Shown here piece after piece: positions 37,972-46,471 of a DNA stretch of 64,000 nt (position 1 is its first letter; each line of letters opens with the position of its first letter). This DNA comes from Roseibium aggregatum IAM 12614 (GTDB taxonomy: Bacteria; Pseudomonadota; Alphaproteobacteria; Rhizobiales; Stappiaceae): the NCBI RefSeq assembly GCF_000168975.1, contig NZ_AAUW01000027.1, positions 31,190 to 95,189 of the forward strand, given 5' to 3'. Below the pieces are notes generated by a model that was given only the letters and a program-made list of their open reading frames with translations, was not told where the DNA came from and searched no databases. Position numbers and translations under genes: made by a program.

Positions 37972-39009
37972 ATGAAGCATTATGCCGGACTGGACCTGTC
38001 GATGGAAACCACGCAGGTCTGCATTGTTGACGAGAATGGCCACAAGTGTGCGTCGGAGAAGGTCGAGAGTTCGCCAGAATCCCTGGCCGTAATGCTCGAA
38101 CGCCGTGGCCCAATCGAACGAGCGGTGATCGAGACGGACCGCATGTCGCCGGCAATCTGCCTTGGGCTCCGGGAGCTCGGTGTTCCCGTGGTGTGCATCG
38201 ATGCCCGCCAGGCGCATCAATGCCTCAAGGCCATGAAGGCGAACAAGACGGATCCTCATGATGCCGCCGGACTAGCGCAGTTGGCGCGGACGGGCTTCTA
38301 CAAGGCGGTGCACGTCAAATCACCGGCCGCTCACGGGGCGCGCAGCGTGATCACCGCGCGAAGCCATCTGGTTGAAGCCCGGGTACGGCTCGACAACATG
38401 ATCCGTGGCCTCTGCGCGACCTTCGGCTATCGTCCCTGCTCCGGACAGGGAAAGGCGTTCCTCGAGCGCATCAGCCAGGCCGCATACATCCCGGGTCTTG
38501 GCGAGGCAATCGCTTCCCTTCTGGCCGTCCGCGAGGAACTCGTCGCGCAGATCAAGGAAATGGACCGTCGCCTGCGTATCATCGCCCGTCAATCGCAAGC
38601 TTGCGAGATCCTGATGACCATCCCGGGTGTTGGCGTACAGACAGCCGCCGCCTTTGCCGCCGCTGTCGACGAGGCTGGACGCTTCCGACAATCGCGCAAT
38701 GCCGGCGCCTACTTCGGACTGGTTCCTCGACGGCACCAGTCCGGTGAACTCGACTGGACTGGGCGGATCACCAAGCAGGGCGATGGTATGGTGCGCAAGC
38801 TGCTTTACGAAGCCGCCAACTCGATCCTGACCCGGAGCCGGGAGAGCTTCGCCCTGAAGGAATGGACAAAAAAGATCGCCAAGCGCCGTGGGCTTAAAAA
38901 GGCCCGTGTCGCCCCTGCGCACCGTCTTGCAGTCATCATGCACGCCATGCTGTGCGACGGCACTTTGTTCCAGGCTTGGGTTAAGGTAAAACCTGTTTGC
39001 CAGCGGTGA
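37972..39009 (+). CDS. IS110-family transposase, second type, intact
   Basis: 345 residues: HYAGLDLSMETTQVCIVDEN, AVIETDRMSPAICLGLRELG, KTDPHDAAGLAQLARTG, then LMTIPGVGVQTAAAFAAAVD and AYFGLVPRRHQSGELDWTGR. Distinct from its upstream neighbour (low identity) and from element C. Apparently functional. Confidence 0.93.
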   Translation: MKHYAGLDLSMETTQVCIVDENGHKCASEKVESSPESLAVMLERRGPIERAVIETDRMSPAICLGLRELGVPVVCIDARQAHQCLKAMKANKTDPHDAAGLAQLARTGFYKAVHVKSPAAHGARSVITARSHLVEARVRLDNMIRGLCATFGYRPCSGQGKAFLERISQAAYIPGLGEAIASLLAVREELVAQIKEMDRRLRIIARQSQACEILMTIPGVGVQTAAAFAAAVDEAGRFRQSRNAGAYFGLVPRRHQSGELDWTGRITKQGDGMVRKLLYEAANSILTRSRESFALKEWTKKIAKRRGLKKARVAPAHRLAVIMHAMLCDGTLFQAWVKVKPVCQR

Positions 39010-39234
39010 AGCGCCACAGCTGATCCGAGGGCGGTGTCCCGCGAGGGAACGCAGGGACGAACGATCTGCGAAGGTTACCGGATGGGCTGAAAAGTCCGCA
39101 TCGAGTCAATGCAACGTTCGCCTCTGTGAGACCCGATACAGCACGGCCAGGCCTCGCTTCGGTCAGTGCGGACAGATCCATGAAACCCTCAAGGGATCTA
39201 CACCGCCTAGCTCTGCAATTACAGATCAGAGCCT
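39010..39234. other. 3' flank of IS110, no gene
   Basis: Non-coding; ends at the small-RNA terminator. Confidence 0.4.
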
Positions 39235-39261
39235 AAAAAAAACCCGCCTGGAGGAGGCGGG
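39235..39261 (-). terminator. terminator of small RNA C
   Basis: Stem CCCGCCT (39243-39249) / AGGCGGG (39255-39261), loop 5 nt, followed on the minus strand by eight T. Confidence 0.85.
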
Positions 39262-39354
39262 CCAATTAAGAGTGGGGGAGCATTATTATATGCGCGTTCC
39301 GCGCACCAATCTTGACCTTTGGAGGGGCGCGTTCGAGAACTTCCACCCGAACAC
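39235..39354 (-). ncRNA. predicted small RNA C (CCUCC in terminator loop)
   Basis: Inferred minus-strand transcript from about 39354 to the T8 run at 39235-39242. It carries CCCCTCCAAAGG (+ 39316-39327), GCTCCCCCAC and a terminator whose loop is CCTCC, all able to pair with Shine-Dalgarno sequences. The CCTCCAAAG block resembles small RNA A2. It has the shared promoter palindrome upstream. A plus-strand 69-codon frame (39272-39481) covers it but has no family match. Confidence 0.5.
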
Positions 39355-39360
39355 CTTGGA

Positions 39361-39403
39361 ATGCTATCAGGAAACAGTGCGACCAATTGTGCTATTTATT
39401 ACA
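39361..39403 (-). promoter_or_regulatory. activator palindrome and -10 of small RNA C
   Basis: Minus strand TGTAAT-AAAT-AGCACA (+ 39388-39403); one arm exact, the other TGTA. TAGCAT (+ 39361-39366) begins 30 bases after the centre. Confidence 0.42.
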
Positions 39404-39519
39404 AGCATCAACAATGTTGATTTTCACCAAGAACTGATAGGGTGGATCCCCCTCCCGGTGACGTCCCATGTTGTGGTGTAGCTCTTTTCAGGCCTCGGTC
39501 TTTTAGTGGGCCGAGCTGA

Positions 39520-40034
39520 TCAGTCGCTCTGGGCTGCAGGCAAGCTGAGGGTGAGATCATCGCAGACCGGGGCAAGCGTTTCCAGTGTCATGTATCGGCC
39601 GCGCTGCACGGTCCATTCCTCGGTTTGTTCCATCAGGATCGCGCCGACTGGTCGGCGGATTGAGGCCACGTTCGGAAAGATCCGGACAACATCGGTGCGC
39701 CGCTTGATTTCACCGTTCAAGCGCTCGATCGGGTTCGTGGAGTGCAGCTTGGCGCGGTGCTGCTGAGGAAAGGTCATGTAGGCCAAGACGTCCTCTTCCG
39801 CCCCGTCCATCAGGTTTGCGAGCTTCGGCAGCTTGCCCCGCATCTGGTCGGCCACCAGGCGCCATTGGGCCTTGGCCGCGGCATGACCGGGCTGGGCGAA
39901 GGCGGTGGCGATGAAGGCCGAGACCACCCGGCGGCTGTTCTTGCCGGCATGGCCCAGGGCATTGCGCTGGAAATGCACCCGGCAGCGCTGCCAGGTCGTG
40001 GACAGAACCCGGGCCGTGGCGGCCTTGATCGGTG
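39520..40034 (-). pseudogene. IS256-family transposase, C-terminal fragment
   Basis: IKAATARVLSTTWQRCRVHF, DGAEEDVLAYMTFP, TNPIERLNGEIKRRTDVV with the last catalytic Glu, and an intact C-terminus ending at 39520. Its first ~400 bp are an inverted copy of 43293-43691. Confidence 0.88.
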
Positions 40035-40335
40035 CAATGGCGCAGAACCCCTTCAATCATCGACGCAACTTCCGATGATGAGCATCGTTTGAGCTGGGAA
40101 TAGACACAGGTCGCGCGCTTTTCGACATGCCAGTAGATTATGACACCGCGCCCACCATAGCGGGCCTGCCATTCGGTCATTAGGTTACGATTCCGGGCCC
40201 CGAACTTCGTGGAATCCGATGCACAGGCCGTTCCGCCATCACCCCAGACCGCAGCATTGCGGATCGCGAGCGTGGCATTGGCAACGCGGGCGCAGGCTTC
40301 CCGCAAAGCACCCGCATGGATAAAACGGCGGTGCA
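40034..40335 (-). pseudogene. Tn3-family transposase, fragment
   Basis: VANATLAIRNAAVWGDGGTA, GARNRNLMTEWQARYGGRGV and IIYWHVEKRATCVYSQLK: part of the TnpA catalytic domain. Cut on both sides; it ends at MIEGVLRHCTD where the IS256 fragment begins. Confidence 0.85.
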
Positions 40336-40560
40336 CAGTTTTTGAAGGATTTGTGGTTCTCCAATCTCCACGGCATGTCCATCCGGATCAGAAAAGGCCC
40401 AGTCGGCGCGAAGTTGCGATTACGGCCGAGTGCAGAATCCATCTTTAGGGAGAACAAACGGCAACCACCCCTTCTTGTTTTGTCCCCCTGAATGCGTCAT
40501 CGTGCGGTCGACAGTCTTATTTGCTACAGCGAACAGTCTCGATGCTTTCTATTATTTAGC
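40336..40560. other. no recognisable gene; AT content rises
   Basis: Transition from Tn3 debris to an AT-rich tract (40500-40735) that contrasts with the rest of the window. Confidence 0.4.
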
Positions 40561-40731
40561 ATGAGGATTGTATGTGATTTTGCTAAGATTTTAAAGAAAA
40601 TTTGGCTCGGGATATACCGACCCAAAAACAGAAGTTTGAAGTTTGCATTCAAATTATTTCTTTTAAAGATAAGAAAAGCCGATCGAGCTCTCATCGATTT
40701 TTTCTATTCAGTTGCTCAAAAATTCATCTAA
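40561..40731 (+). CDS. possible small basic protein in AT-rich tract
   Basis: 56 codons (MRIVCDFAKILKKIWLGIYR ... FFYSVAQKFI). Strongly basic and hydrophobic, AT-rich codons. A hairpin AAGGGC/GCCCTT follows at about 40732-40748 without a T-run. No family recognised; may be non-coding. Confidence 0.3.
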   Translation: MRIVCDFAKILKKIWLGIYRPKNRSLKFAFKLFLLKIRKADRALIDFFYSVAQKFI

Positions 40732-40801
40732 AGGGCATTGCCCTTCTCGATTGGCTTCCGGTTTAGGTCTGGCTGACTGGTCCGGTTTCCTTGGGGCATG
40801 G

Positions 40802-41110
40802 TCAGTCCGCTTTGGCATCAGCCTGGAGCCGCCGATAAACGGCCTGACGCGGAACACCGGCGGTCCGCGCCGCGGCTGCAATCGTCATGCCGCTGTCGAG
40901 CATCTGGCGAATGCCGGGCCAGCGATCATCGGTAATTGCCGGTGGCCGGCCATGCATGTTCCGCCAAGGGCAGCCAACGCGCAGGACATGTAACATGCCG
41001 TTCAAATAACGACGATTATCCTGCGCCGGGCGGGACTTTCGGCCTCGCTCCGAAGGAAGCAATGCTTCAATCAAATCCCATTCTGCGTCCGTTAAATCGC
41101 CACGTGCCAA
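40802..41110 (-). CDS. chimeric frame: IS5 transposase N-terminus fused to resolvase HTH
   Basis: 102 codons. Residues 1-53 (MARGDLTDAEWDLIEALLPS ... GCPWRNMH) are the N-terminus of an IS5-family transposase. Residues 54-102 (GRPPAITDDRWPGIRQML ... GVPRQAVYRRLQADA) are the C-terminal helix-turn-helix of a Tn3-type serine resolvase. The fusion is in frame with no stop, so a small DNA-binding protein could be made. More likely an accidental junction. Confidence 0.6.
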   Translation of the reverse strand: MARGDLTDAEWDLIEALLPSERGRKSRPAQDNRRYLNGMLHVLRVGCPWRNMHGRPPAITDDRWPGIRQMLDSGMTIAAAARTAGVPRQAVYRRLQADAKAD

Positions 41111-41389
41111 GACTGCCTTCTAAAAGACGGTTGAACGTATGGCCCGCCCCGTCTGCAAGGGGTATTTCTCTGTTCAGTCTGCGTCAACGTATCCGGTCTC
41201 GGGGTCGAGCCCCGGCCAAGATGGAGATCCGCGCAGTCTGGTCCTCATAATCACACCGGTCTCGATCGACCGTTCAATAGTTCAGGTTTCCAGGCTGCCG
41301 TTCGACTGTCAGGCCATCTTCTTCTCACCACCCGCAGATTACTGAAGCTTCAGCTTAGCGCCGAAGACTACTGTGTTCCTTATGCGGCT

Positions 41390-42404
41390 GCGATCGTTGG
41401 ATCGAAGCCGCGCTTCTTGCGCAGCACCGCCTAAACGATGCGTGCAAGCTTTGCCGCCAGCGCCACCACGACAACATTCTTGTGCGACCGCTCTAACAAG
41501 CCGCGGACCCACCGACCGAGTGAGGTATCCTGAGCCATAATGCGCGGCAGCACCGCACGCGCGCCGTGGATCAGGTTCGCTCGCAGGTACCTGTTGCCGC
41601 GTTTGGATATGCCAAGCAATCGCGGCTTGCCTCCTGTGGTTGCCTGACGTGGTGTCAGGCCCAGCCAGGCAGCGAGGTCACGTCCACGCCCGAAGCTGCG
41701 TGCGTCGCCAACCGCTGCAACAAGTGCTGTGGCATTGATGACGCCAATCCCAGGGACAGTTGCAAGACGGCGGGCTGCTTCATTCTCGCGCGCCATTGCT
41801 ACAAATTCCTTGTCGAAGGCGGCAATCCGCCCATCAAGACTGCGCCATTCAGCCCGCAAACCCTCGATCAGCAAGCGCATGGCGGCGACAGACGGGGATC
41901 GTCCTCATCTGCAAACACTTCCAGTTGAGCCTCCAATCGCTTGCGGCCCTGTGCCGCCACGAAACCGCGCTCCAGCAACAAAGCGCGCAGATGGTTGATC
42001 AGTGCAGTGCGCTCCGCCACCAGACGCGAGCGGGCCCTGTGCAAAGCCTGGATCTCCGACTTTGCCTCGCTCTTGACCGGCACAAAACGCATCGTCGGGC
42101 GCGTCGCTGCCTCTGCAATCGCTTCAGCGTCACGGTCATCGTTCTTGTTGGCCTTCACGTAGGGACGAACGTATTCCGGTGACATGAGACGGATCGTGTG
42201 ACCGGCAGTGCCAAGCACTCAGCCAAGATAATGCGCGCCGCAACACGCTTCCATCGCCACAATGCAAGCTGGCAAAGAACCGACGAATTCCGTAACCGCG
42301 TCACGACGAAAGCGCCGGCGCAGAACAACAGCACCCGCTTTATCCAATCCAACCAGGCTGCACACGTTCTTGCCAAGATCAATTCCAAGTACAAAAATCG
42401 ACAT
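41390..42404 (-). pseudogene. IS110-family transposase, several lesions
   Basis: MSIFVLGIDLGKNVCSLVGL, a TGA at 42219-42221 after GAHYLG, HTIRLMSPEYVRPYVKANKN, a frameshift near 41880, VPGIGVINATALVAAVGDA and a TAG at 41431-41433 near the C-terminus. Dead. Confidence 0.87.
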
Positions 42405-42539
42405 CGGTCCGTTCCTCTCTACCTCAAATACAGAGCAATCCTATCGGATCTCTCCGGAGAGGGGAGGGCTATCCCATAATCACAGCTCAGCTGATTTGGG
42501 AATCCACTTTGTCAACAGGACCTAGCTTTGGGTGGTCAT

Positions 42540-43691
42540 CGGTTTTTTCGGTAAGGTCGGGTTGCGACCACCAACCTTCCCCAGGTACGACACCCGATGA
42601 CCAACCCCATGATGGCCCTGCGCGCGCTCGTGGAAAAGATCGCCGATGCTGACCTGCTTCGAGAAAAGATCGGATTTGCGGCGGAGCGGCTTATGGAGCT
42701 CGAAGTCGGCGCCAGGACCGGTGCTGATTATGGCGAGAAGAGCACAGACCGTCAGGCGCAGCGCAACGGATACCGTGACCGGGACTGGCAGACCCGTGCG
42801 GGCAGCGTTGAGTTGCGCATTCCCCGGCTTCGCACGGGGTCCTACTTCCCGTCTTTCCTTGAGCCGAGGCGATCCGTGGAGAAGGCCCTGACGGCTGTGA
42901 TCCAGGAGGCCTATGTTCATGGCGTGTCTACGCGATCGATGGACGATCTGGTGCAGGCAATGGGCGGGACCGGGATCTCGAAAAGCCAGGTCAGCCGTTT
43001 GTGCGAAGACATCGATGAACGTGTTGATGCTTTCCTGACCTGACCCATCGAGGGCGACTGGCCCTACCTTTGGATCGACGCCACCTACCTGAAGGTCCGC
43101 CAGGGAGGGCGCATCGTGAGCGTCGCAGTCACACTGGCGGTGGGGGTGAACACGGACGGGCGCCACGAGGTGCTGGGCATGGCGATCGGCGCTTTTGAGG
43201 CTGAGCCCTTCTGGACCGAGTTTCTGCGAGATCTCATGCGCCGGGGCCTGTCCGGCGTGAAGATGGTGATCTCAGACGCGCATGAAGGCATCAAGGCCGC
43301 CACGGCCCGGGTTCTGTCCACGACCTGGCAGCGCTGCCGGGTGCATTTCCAGCGCAATGCCCTGGGCCATGCCGGCAAGAACAGCCGCCGGGTGGTCTCG
43401 GCCTTCATCGCCACCGCCTTCGCCCAGCCCGGTCATGCCGCGGCCAAGGCCCAATGGCGCCTGGTGGCCGACCAGATGCGGGGCAAGCTGCCGAAGCTCG
43501 CAAACCTGATGGACGGGGCGGAAGAGGACGTCTTGGCCTACATGACCTTTCCTCAGCAGCACCGCGCCAAGCTGCACTCCACGAACCCGATCGAGCGCTT
43601 GAACGGTGAAATCAAGCGGCGCACCGATGTTGTCCGGATCTTTCCGAACGTGGCCTCAATCCGCCGACCAGTCGGCGCGATCCTGATGGAA
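42540..43691 (+). pseudogene. IS256-family transposase, nonsense mutation and 3' truncation
   Basis: Start 42597 (MTNPMMALRALVEKIADADL). TGA at 43041-43043 replaces Arg between FLT and PIEGDWPYLWIDATYLK (first Asp). Continues through MVISDAHEGIKAATARV and TNPIERLNGEIKRR, then ends at PVGAILME where an IS3 end begins. The 3' third is an inverted copy of 39632-40034. Confidence 0.88.
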
Positions 43692-43792
43692 CTTCGAGAC
43701 AATTTCTTCTGGCCCGTGACGTTTCGTAGCCACTTTGATCCTCCGTTTTTCTAAATATAACGATGGACCACTTCAAAGGGGGGAGGATCAGG
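43692..43792 (-). mobile_element. IS3-family (IS407-like) left-end fragment
   Basis: Terminal TGATCCTCCCCCC at 43792 and the first codons of orfA (MATKRHGPEEIVSK). Same end type as 5496-5590. 43793-43810 links it to the repeat. Confidence 0.78.
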
Positions 43793-43829
43793 AGGAAGGC
43801 TGCTACCCGCGATGGAGGCGCGTAATCAT

Positions 43830-44175
43830 TTAGATTGTGCCGTGCATGGCTCTCGCGATGGCCGGACACTGGCTGTCATGCAACACGACTGGCCCTAGCG
43901 ACAGCGGCGCGTCGATCCGCTTATCCGGAGTGCCGATCCATTTGAAATGATCGCCGTCATAGCGAGAGCCGAACGTGGCGTCGATCGCTTGGCCGGTGGC
44001 AAATGCGTGGGCTCAGGTCTGGACCGGAAAGCAGATCATCGCCGGGACGGGATTCAGGACATCAGCTTCAGGACGCTTGGCCAGTTCGATGAAATGCTCC
44101 GGAACAAACAGGCCCAAAAGGAAGGCGTCCAAACGGGCACTCGGGCCTGTGTGGACGCCTTGTAGAACGAAGGGT
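43830..44175 (-). pseudogene. unknown protein remnant (copy 2)
   Basis: Same frame and same TGA as 13842-14187 (GQAIDATFGSRYDGDHFKW region). No family recognised. Confidence 0.5.
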
Positions 44176-44290
44176 GAGGAAATCCTTTAAGCGGAAGACC
44201 TTTGTCCGTCGGCAAGAGTGTCGATGAACCCTTCCCTGTCACTGGTTCGGCGTTAAGGCCAAGGGAGTGACACTCATTCTGATCAGGCCC

Positions 44291-44497
44291 TCAGCCCTTG
44301 GGGGACTTAGTGTCAACGCGACGGTCTTCTCTGCCAGCGACAACGATCTTTGCGTCGTCATTCGCTTTCACCGAAGCGGTTTGTGCAGTTGGTTTGACCT
44401 GCATTTCCGGATGAGTTGCGGCATTAACCGTGGTGGACACGGCAAAGGCGGTAAAAAGCATAACTGAGGCAATCGTAGTGCGGAACATGGCTGTCAC
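44291..44497 (-). CDS. small secreted protein (copy 2, with promoter)
   Basis: 68 residues, identical to 14303-14509: Sec signal peptide and a ~40-residue polar mature part. The promoter palindrome and -10 are in place upstream, giving a leader of about 28 bases. Function unknown. Confidence 0.7.
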   Translation of the reverse strand: MTAMFRTTIASVMLFTAFAVSTTVNAATHPEMQVKPTAQTASVKANDDAKIVVAGREDRRVDTKSPKG

Positions 44498-44532
44498 TCC
44501 TGGTTGAGGTGAACTGGGTTGCTTCTGTCATG

Positions 44533-44575
44533 AAGGTAAGCACTTTTTCAGCCATGGCATGTGACGCTCGTCACA
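44533..44575 (-). promoter_or_regulatory. activator palindrome and -10 of the small secreted-protein gene
   Basis: TGTGAC-GAGC-GTCACA on the minus strand (+ 44560-44575), both arms exact. TACCTT (+ 44533-44538) begins 30 bases after the centre; start codon 70 bases from the centre. Confidence 0.65.
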
Positions 44576-44680
44576 GCCGATGAAAGTCAAATGCCCTTTC
44601 CGGCTTGCCGCCAAGCCCGATGCTTGGTGGCAGACTGTCCAGGAGCGCTGGTTTCTCATCTGGTCGCTATTGCGGACCGG

Positions 44681-44712
44681 AAAAAAACGCCCGCTCACGA
44701 GGAACGGGCGCT
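44681..44712 (-). terminator. terminator of small RNA A1
   Basis: CGCCCG / CGGGCG stem with loop TTCCTCGTGA, then seven T on the minus strand. The same hairpin ends RNA A2 on the other strand. Confidence 0.85.
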
Positions 44713-44797
44713 CTAAGTTCAAACCAAGGGAGATCAGCAGCGGGACGGCCTTGGGAGCAAACTTTCGGCTCAAACGAGCCTCGCCCCGCTGCTGATC
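44681..44797 (-). ncRNA. predicted small RNA A1
   Basis: Inferred minus-strand transcript from about 44797 to the T-run at 44681-44687. A 13-bp perfect stem (+ 44785-44797 with 44732-44744) encloses a GGCTC/GAGCC hairpin, the tract GAGCCGAAAG and an unpaired GCTCCC. A terminator follows. RNA A2 at 46159 has the same order of elements, with a different closing-stem sequence that still pairs, i.e. covariation. The 5' end is estimated from the -10 box. No protein frame is convincing. Confidence 0.62.
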
Positions 44798-44799
44798 TT

Positions 44800-44843
44800 C
44801 ATATAGCGCGTCGGGATGCGAGCCAGCTGTGCCGAACGACACT
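44800..44843 (-). promoter_or_regulatory. activator palindrome and -10 of small RNA A1
   Basis: Minus strand AGTGTC-GTTC-GGCACA (+ 44828-44843), then TATATG (+ 44800-44805) 31 bases after the centre. The predicted start falls at the foot of the RNA stem. Confidence 0.6.
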
Positions 44844-44972
44844 GGGCAAGCCTTGTAAACTTTTGATGTCGTCAGATGCGGCGACACAACACGGTCCCGC
44901 CGTCGGCTGAGAGCGGAATCAAAGGCGGAGTTTTTGGCAGAATGGCTCGACTTTGACTGAAATGCCGGTGTC

Positions 44973-45164
44973 GTGTTTATTCCGGCGTTGATCGCTGGCG
45001 CCATCTTCGCTCCGATGAACGTGCTGACAATGTCTCAGATGAGCCCTTTTGTTGGTTGGCATTTATATTGGGTGTTCTTCACTTTGTGTGGAGCGGTGGC
45101 GGCATTCGTGCTCTCAGCAGTTCAGGGCCTGCCCCTGCCGTATTTTGCGCGCTTGAACGTTTGA
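44973..45164 (+). pseudogene. membrane-protein fragment
   Basis: 63 codons with two hydrophobic helices (FIPALIAGAIFAPMNVL and YWVFFTLCGAVAAFVLSAV). GTG start without a clear site; cut by the ISL3 fragment. Family unknown. Confidence 0.4.
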
Positions 45165-45384
45165 GGCAGTTAATTTGCCCTTCGGCCTGCCCATCGCTCC
45201 AGAACGACTCGATGGCGTTTTTGATAGACTCAATGTCATGACCCGAGACGCGGGCGAACCGCATGATCGAAATGAGATCGAAGTCGATCGCGTCATCGAT
45301 CCACGCGAGTAAGCGCCCTCTTCGTGTCCACCAATCTTGCGTGCCGCCTAATGATTTGCGCGACACGGTGCACATTTGCCGCAT
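45165..45384 (-). pseudogene. ISL3-family transposase, C-terminal fragment
   Basis: Minus strand SIKNAIESFWSDGQAEGQIN then RAKYGRGRP-like codons in a neighbouring frame. Related to the C-terminus of the 35150-36450 element. Confidence 0.72.
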
Positions 45385-45469
45385 AGCTATTTGGATCCTG
45401 CCCCAAACCGAGACTTGGCGACTTTCCGGGTCATGTCGTTTCTTCGGAAGAACATTGCCCTGCCGCGGC

Positions 45470-45825
45470 GCAGAGGTTTGTTGCCGCTGGTGAAGATGAT
45501 CTGCTCATCGGACCGGATTTGCAGGATCTCATGGGGCTGGATGGGGGGCGCTGGGGGAATTGGCGGGAGCGGTTCCAGGGTATGTGGCCGACGCGAGAAG
45601 AGCGGCTTCCACCCAAACAGGCGCGCGCGAGCATGTCGTCCCGCTTTGACCCTGGATCAAGAGCGTGGAGACGTGGGCACTGCAAGATGAGCCTTCCCGG
45701 TTCCAGGCCCCCCGAGGAAGACGGCATTGTGAGCCTGCTCGATGAACTCGCAGCGGTGCAGCTGGCGCACGAGCGCCTCGTTGACTTCGCTGCTGACAAT
45801 GTCGAAGCCGTTCAGGCCCCTGCAC
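45470..45825 (-). pseudogene. istB: IS21-family IstB ATPase fragment
   Basis: Minus strand reads EVNEALVRQLHRCEFIEQAH NAVFLGGPGTGK with the Walker A motif (about 45690-45700), then degenerates. A different copy from 20090-20690. Confidence 0.72.
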
Positions 45826-45830
45826 CCTTG

Positions 45831-45923
45831 CCCGAGTTCTCTTCAATGGCAAGGACGTGAGCCAAACTCTGATCGACGAAGGAGTTGCTCGGCCATGGCG
45901 CGGACGCCGTGTTCCCTGGTGCT
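45831..45923 (+). pseudogene. thermonuclease (SNase-like) C-terminal fragment
   Basis: FNGKDVSQTLIDEGVARPWR followed by GRRVPWC and a stop: the typical end of a secreted SNase-family nuclease. Only ~30 codons remain. Confidence 0.5.
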
Positions 45924-46113
45924 AATATTTCGAGGATTTAGCGCGGCGAGCGGTATTGGGTCGACATCGAGTGCCAGGTCCCGGGACATGAACGATTGCG
46001 TTCCGTCCAATGATATCTGCGGCAACGTCCTTGCAAAATTACCGCGTCCGCAGGTCTGCCAGTACTCTTGTCTGAAAAGTCTTTACGACCGGTCCCCTAT
46101 ATCCGGCTGTTTC
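45924..46113. other. no recognisable gene
   Basis: Spacer between the nuclease remnant and the small-RNA A2 promoter. Confidence 0.4.
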
Positions 46114-46156
46114 TGTGTCGTTCGACACAGGCGTTTGTTCCGTAAGAGGCTACTAC
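46114..46156 (+). promoter_or_regulatory. activator palindrome and -10 of small RNA A2
   Basis: Perfect palindrome-like TGTGTC-GTTC-GACACA (46114-46129) and TACTAC (46151-46156), 30 bases after the centre. Confidence 0.6.
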
Positions 46157-46158
46157 AG

Positions 46159-46276
46159 GATCAACAGTTTACGAGGCACGAATGAGCCGAAAGGTCCTCC
46201 AAAGTCGTATAACTGCAGATCCCCTCAGGATTAACTTTGCCCAACGCCCGTTCCTCGTGAGCGGGCGTCTTTTTTT
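46159..46276 (+). ncRNA. predicted small RNA A2 (paralogue of A1)
   Basis: Inferred plus-strand transcript ending in T7 at 46270-46276. Closing stem GATC-CAGTT-CGA (46159-46174) pairs with TCG-AACTG-GATC (46205-46221) through small internal loops. Conserved inner parts are GAGCCGAAAG (46184-46193) and CCTCCAAAG. The terminator hairpin is nearly identical to that of A1. It lies 110 bases from the tRNA-Leu 3' end, convergent to it. Confidence 0.62.
46237..46276 (+). terminator. terminator of small RNA A2
   Basis: CGCCCG / CGGGCG stem with loop TTCCTCGTGA at about 46245-46267, then TCTTTTTTT. Confidence 0.85.
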
Positions 46277-46385
46277 GTTTGGCGACACCCGCAACACGAG
46301 GATTACTAACGTCACCCCAGCCTTACTGGCAGGATTGGGCCTGGAGATCGGCGGACGCCTGCGCTCAGGGCGCTGCAATCAGATT

Positions 46386-46471
46386 TGGTGCGGACAGCGG
46401 GACTCGAACCCGCACAGCTCAAGGCTTCCGGATTTTAAGTCCGGTATGTCTACCAGTTCCATCATGTCCGC
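46386..46471 (-). tRNA. tRNA-Leu (anticodon TAA)
   Basis: 86 nt including an encoded CCA (46386-46388). Acceptor stem GCGGACA/TGTCCGC, anticodon stem CCGGA/TCCGG around CTTAAAA (anticodon TAA), long variable arm, and GGTTCGAGTCC T-loop. Minus strand, directly after mucR. Confidence 0.95.

Larger units (their letters stand above)
43811..44611. repeat. 0.8-kb repeat, copy 2 (uninterrupted)
   Basis: Matches 13823-14511 plus 18541-18652. This copy keeps the original target site of element A (GTCACTC-CTGG) and an intact promoter-gene pair. Confidence 0.95.

Noticed and set aside
41180..41240. tRNA-like T-arm (GGGGTCGAGCCCC)
   Set aside because: No acceptor, D or anticodon stems around it.
43612..43869. 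Minus-strand frame beginning MSGHRESHARHNLNDYAPP (also at 13881)
   Set aside because: Its common start lies in the repeat but the two copies diverge into unrelated IS DNA; it is a by-product of the repeat boundary.
44681..44843. RNA A1 as a repABC-type antisense (ctRNA) of a plasmid replication operon
   Set aside because: No repA, repB or repC sequence is adjacent and a paralogue lies on the other strand next to tRNA-Leu; the shared activator site fits a trans-acting RNA better.
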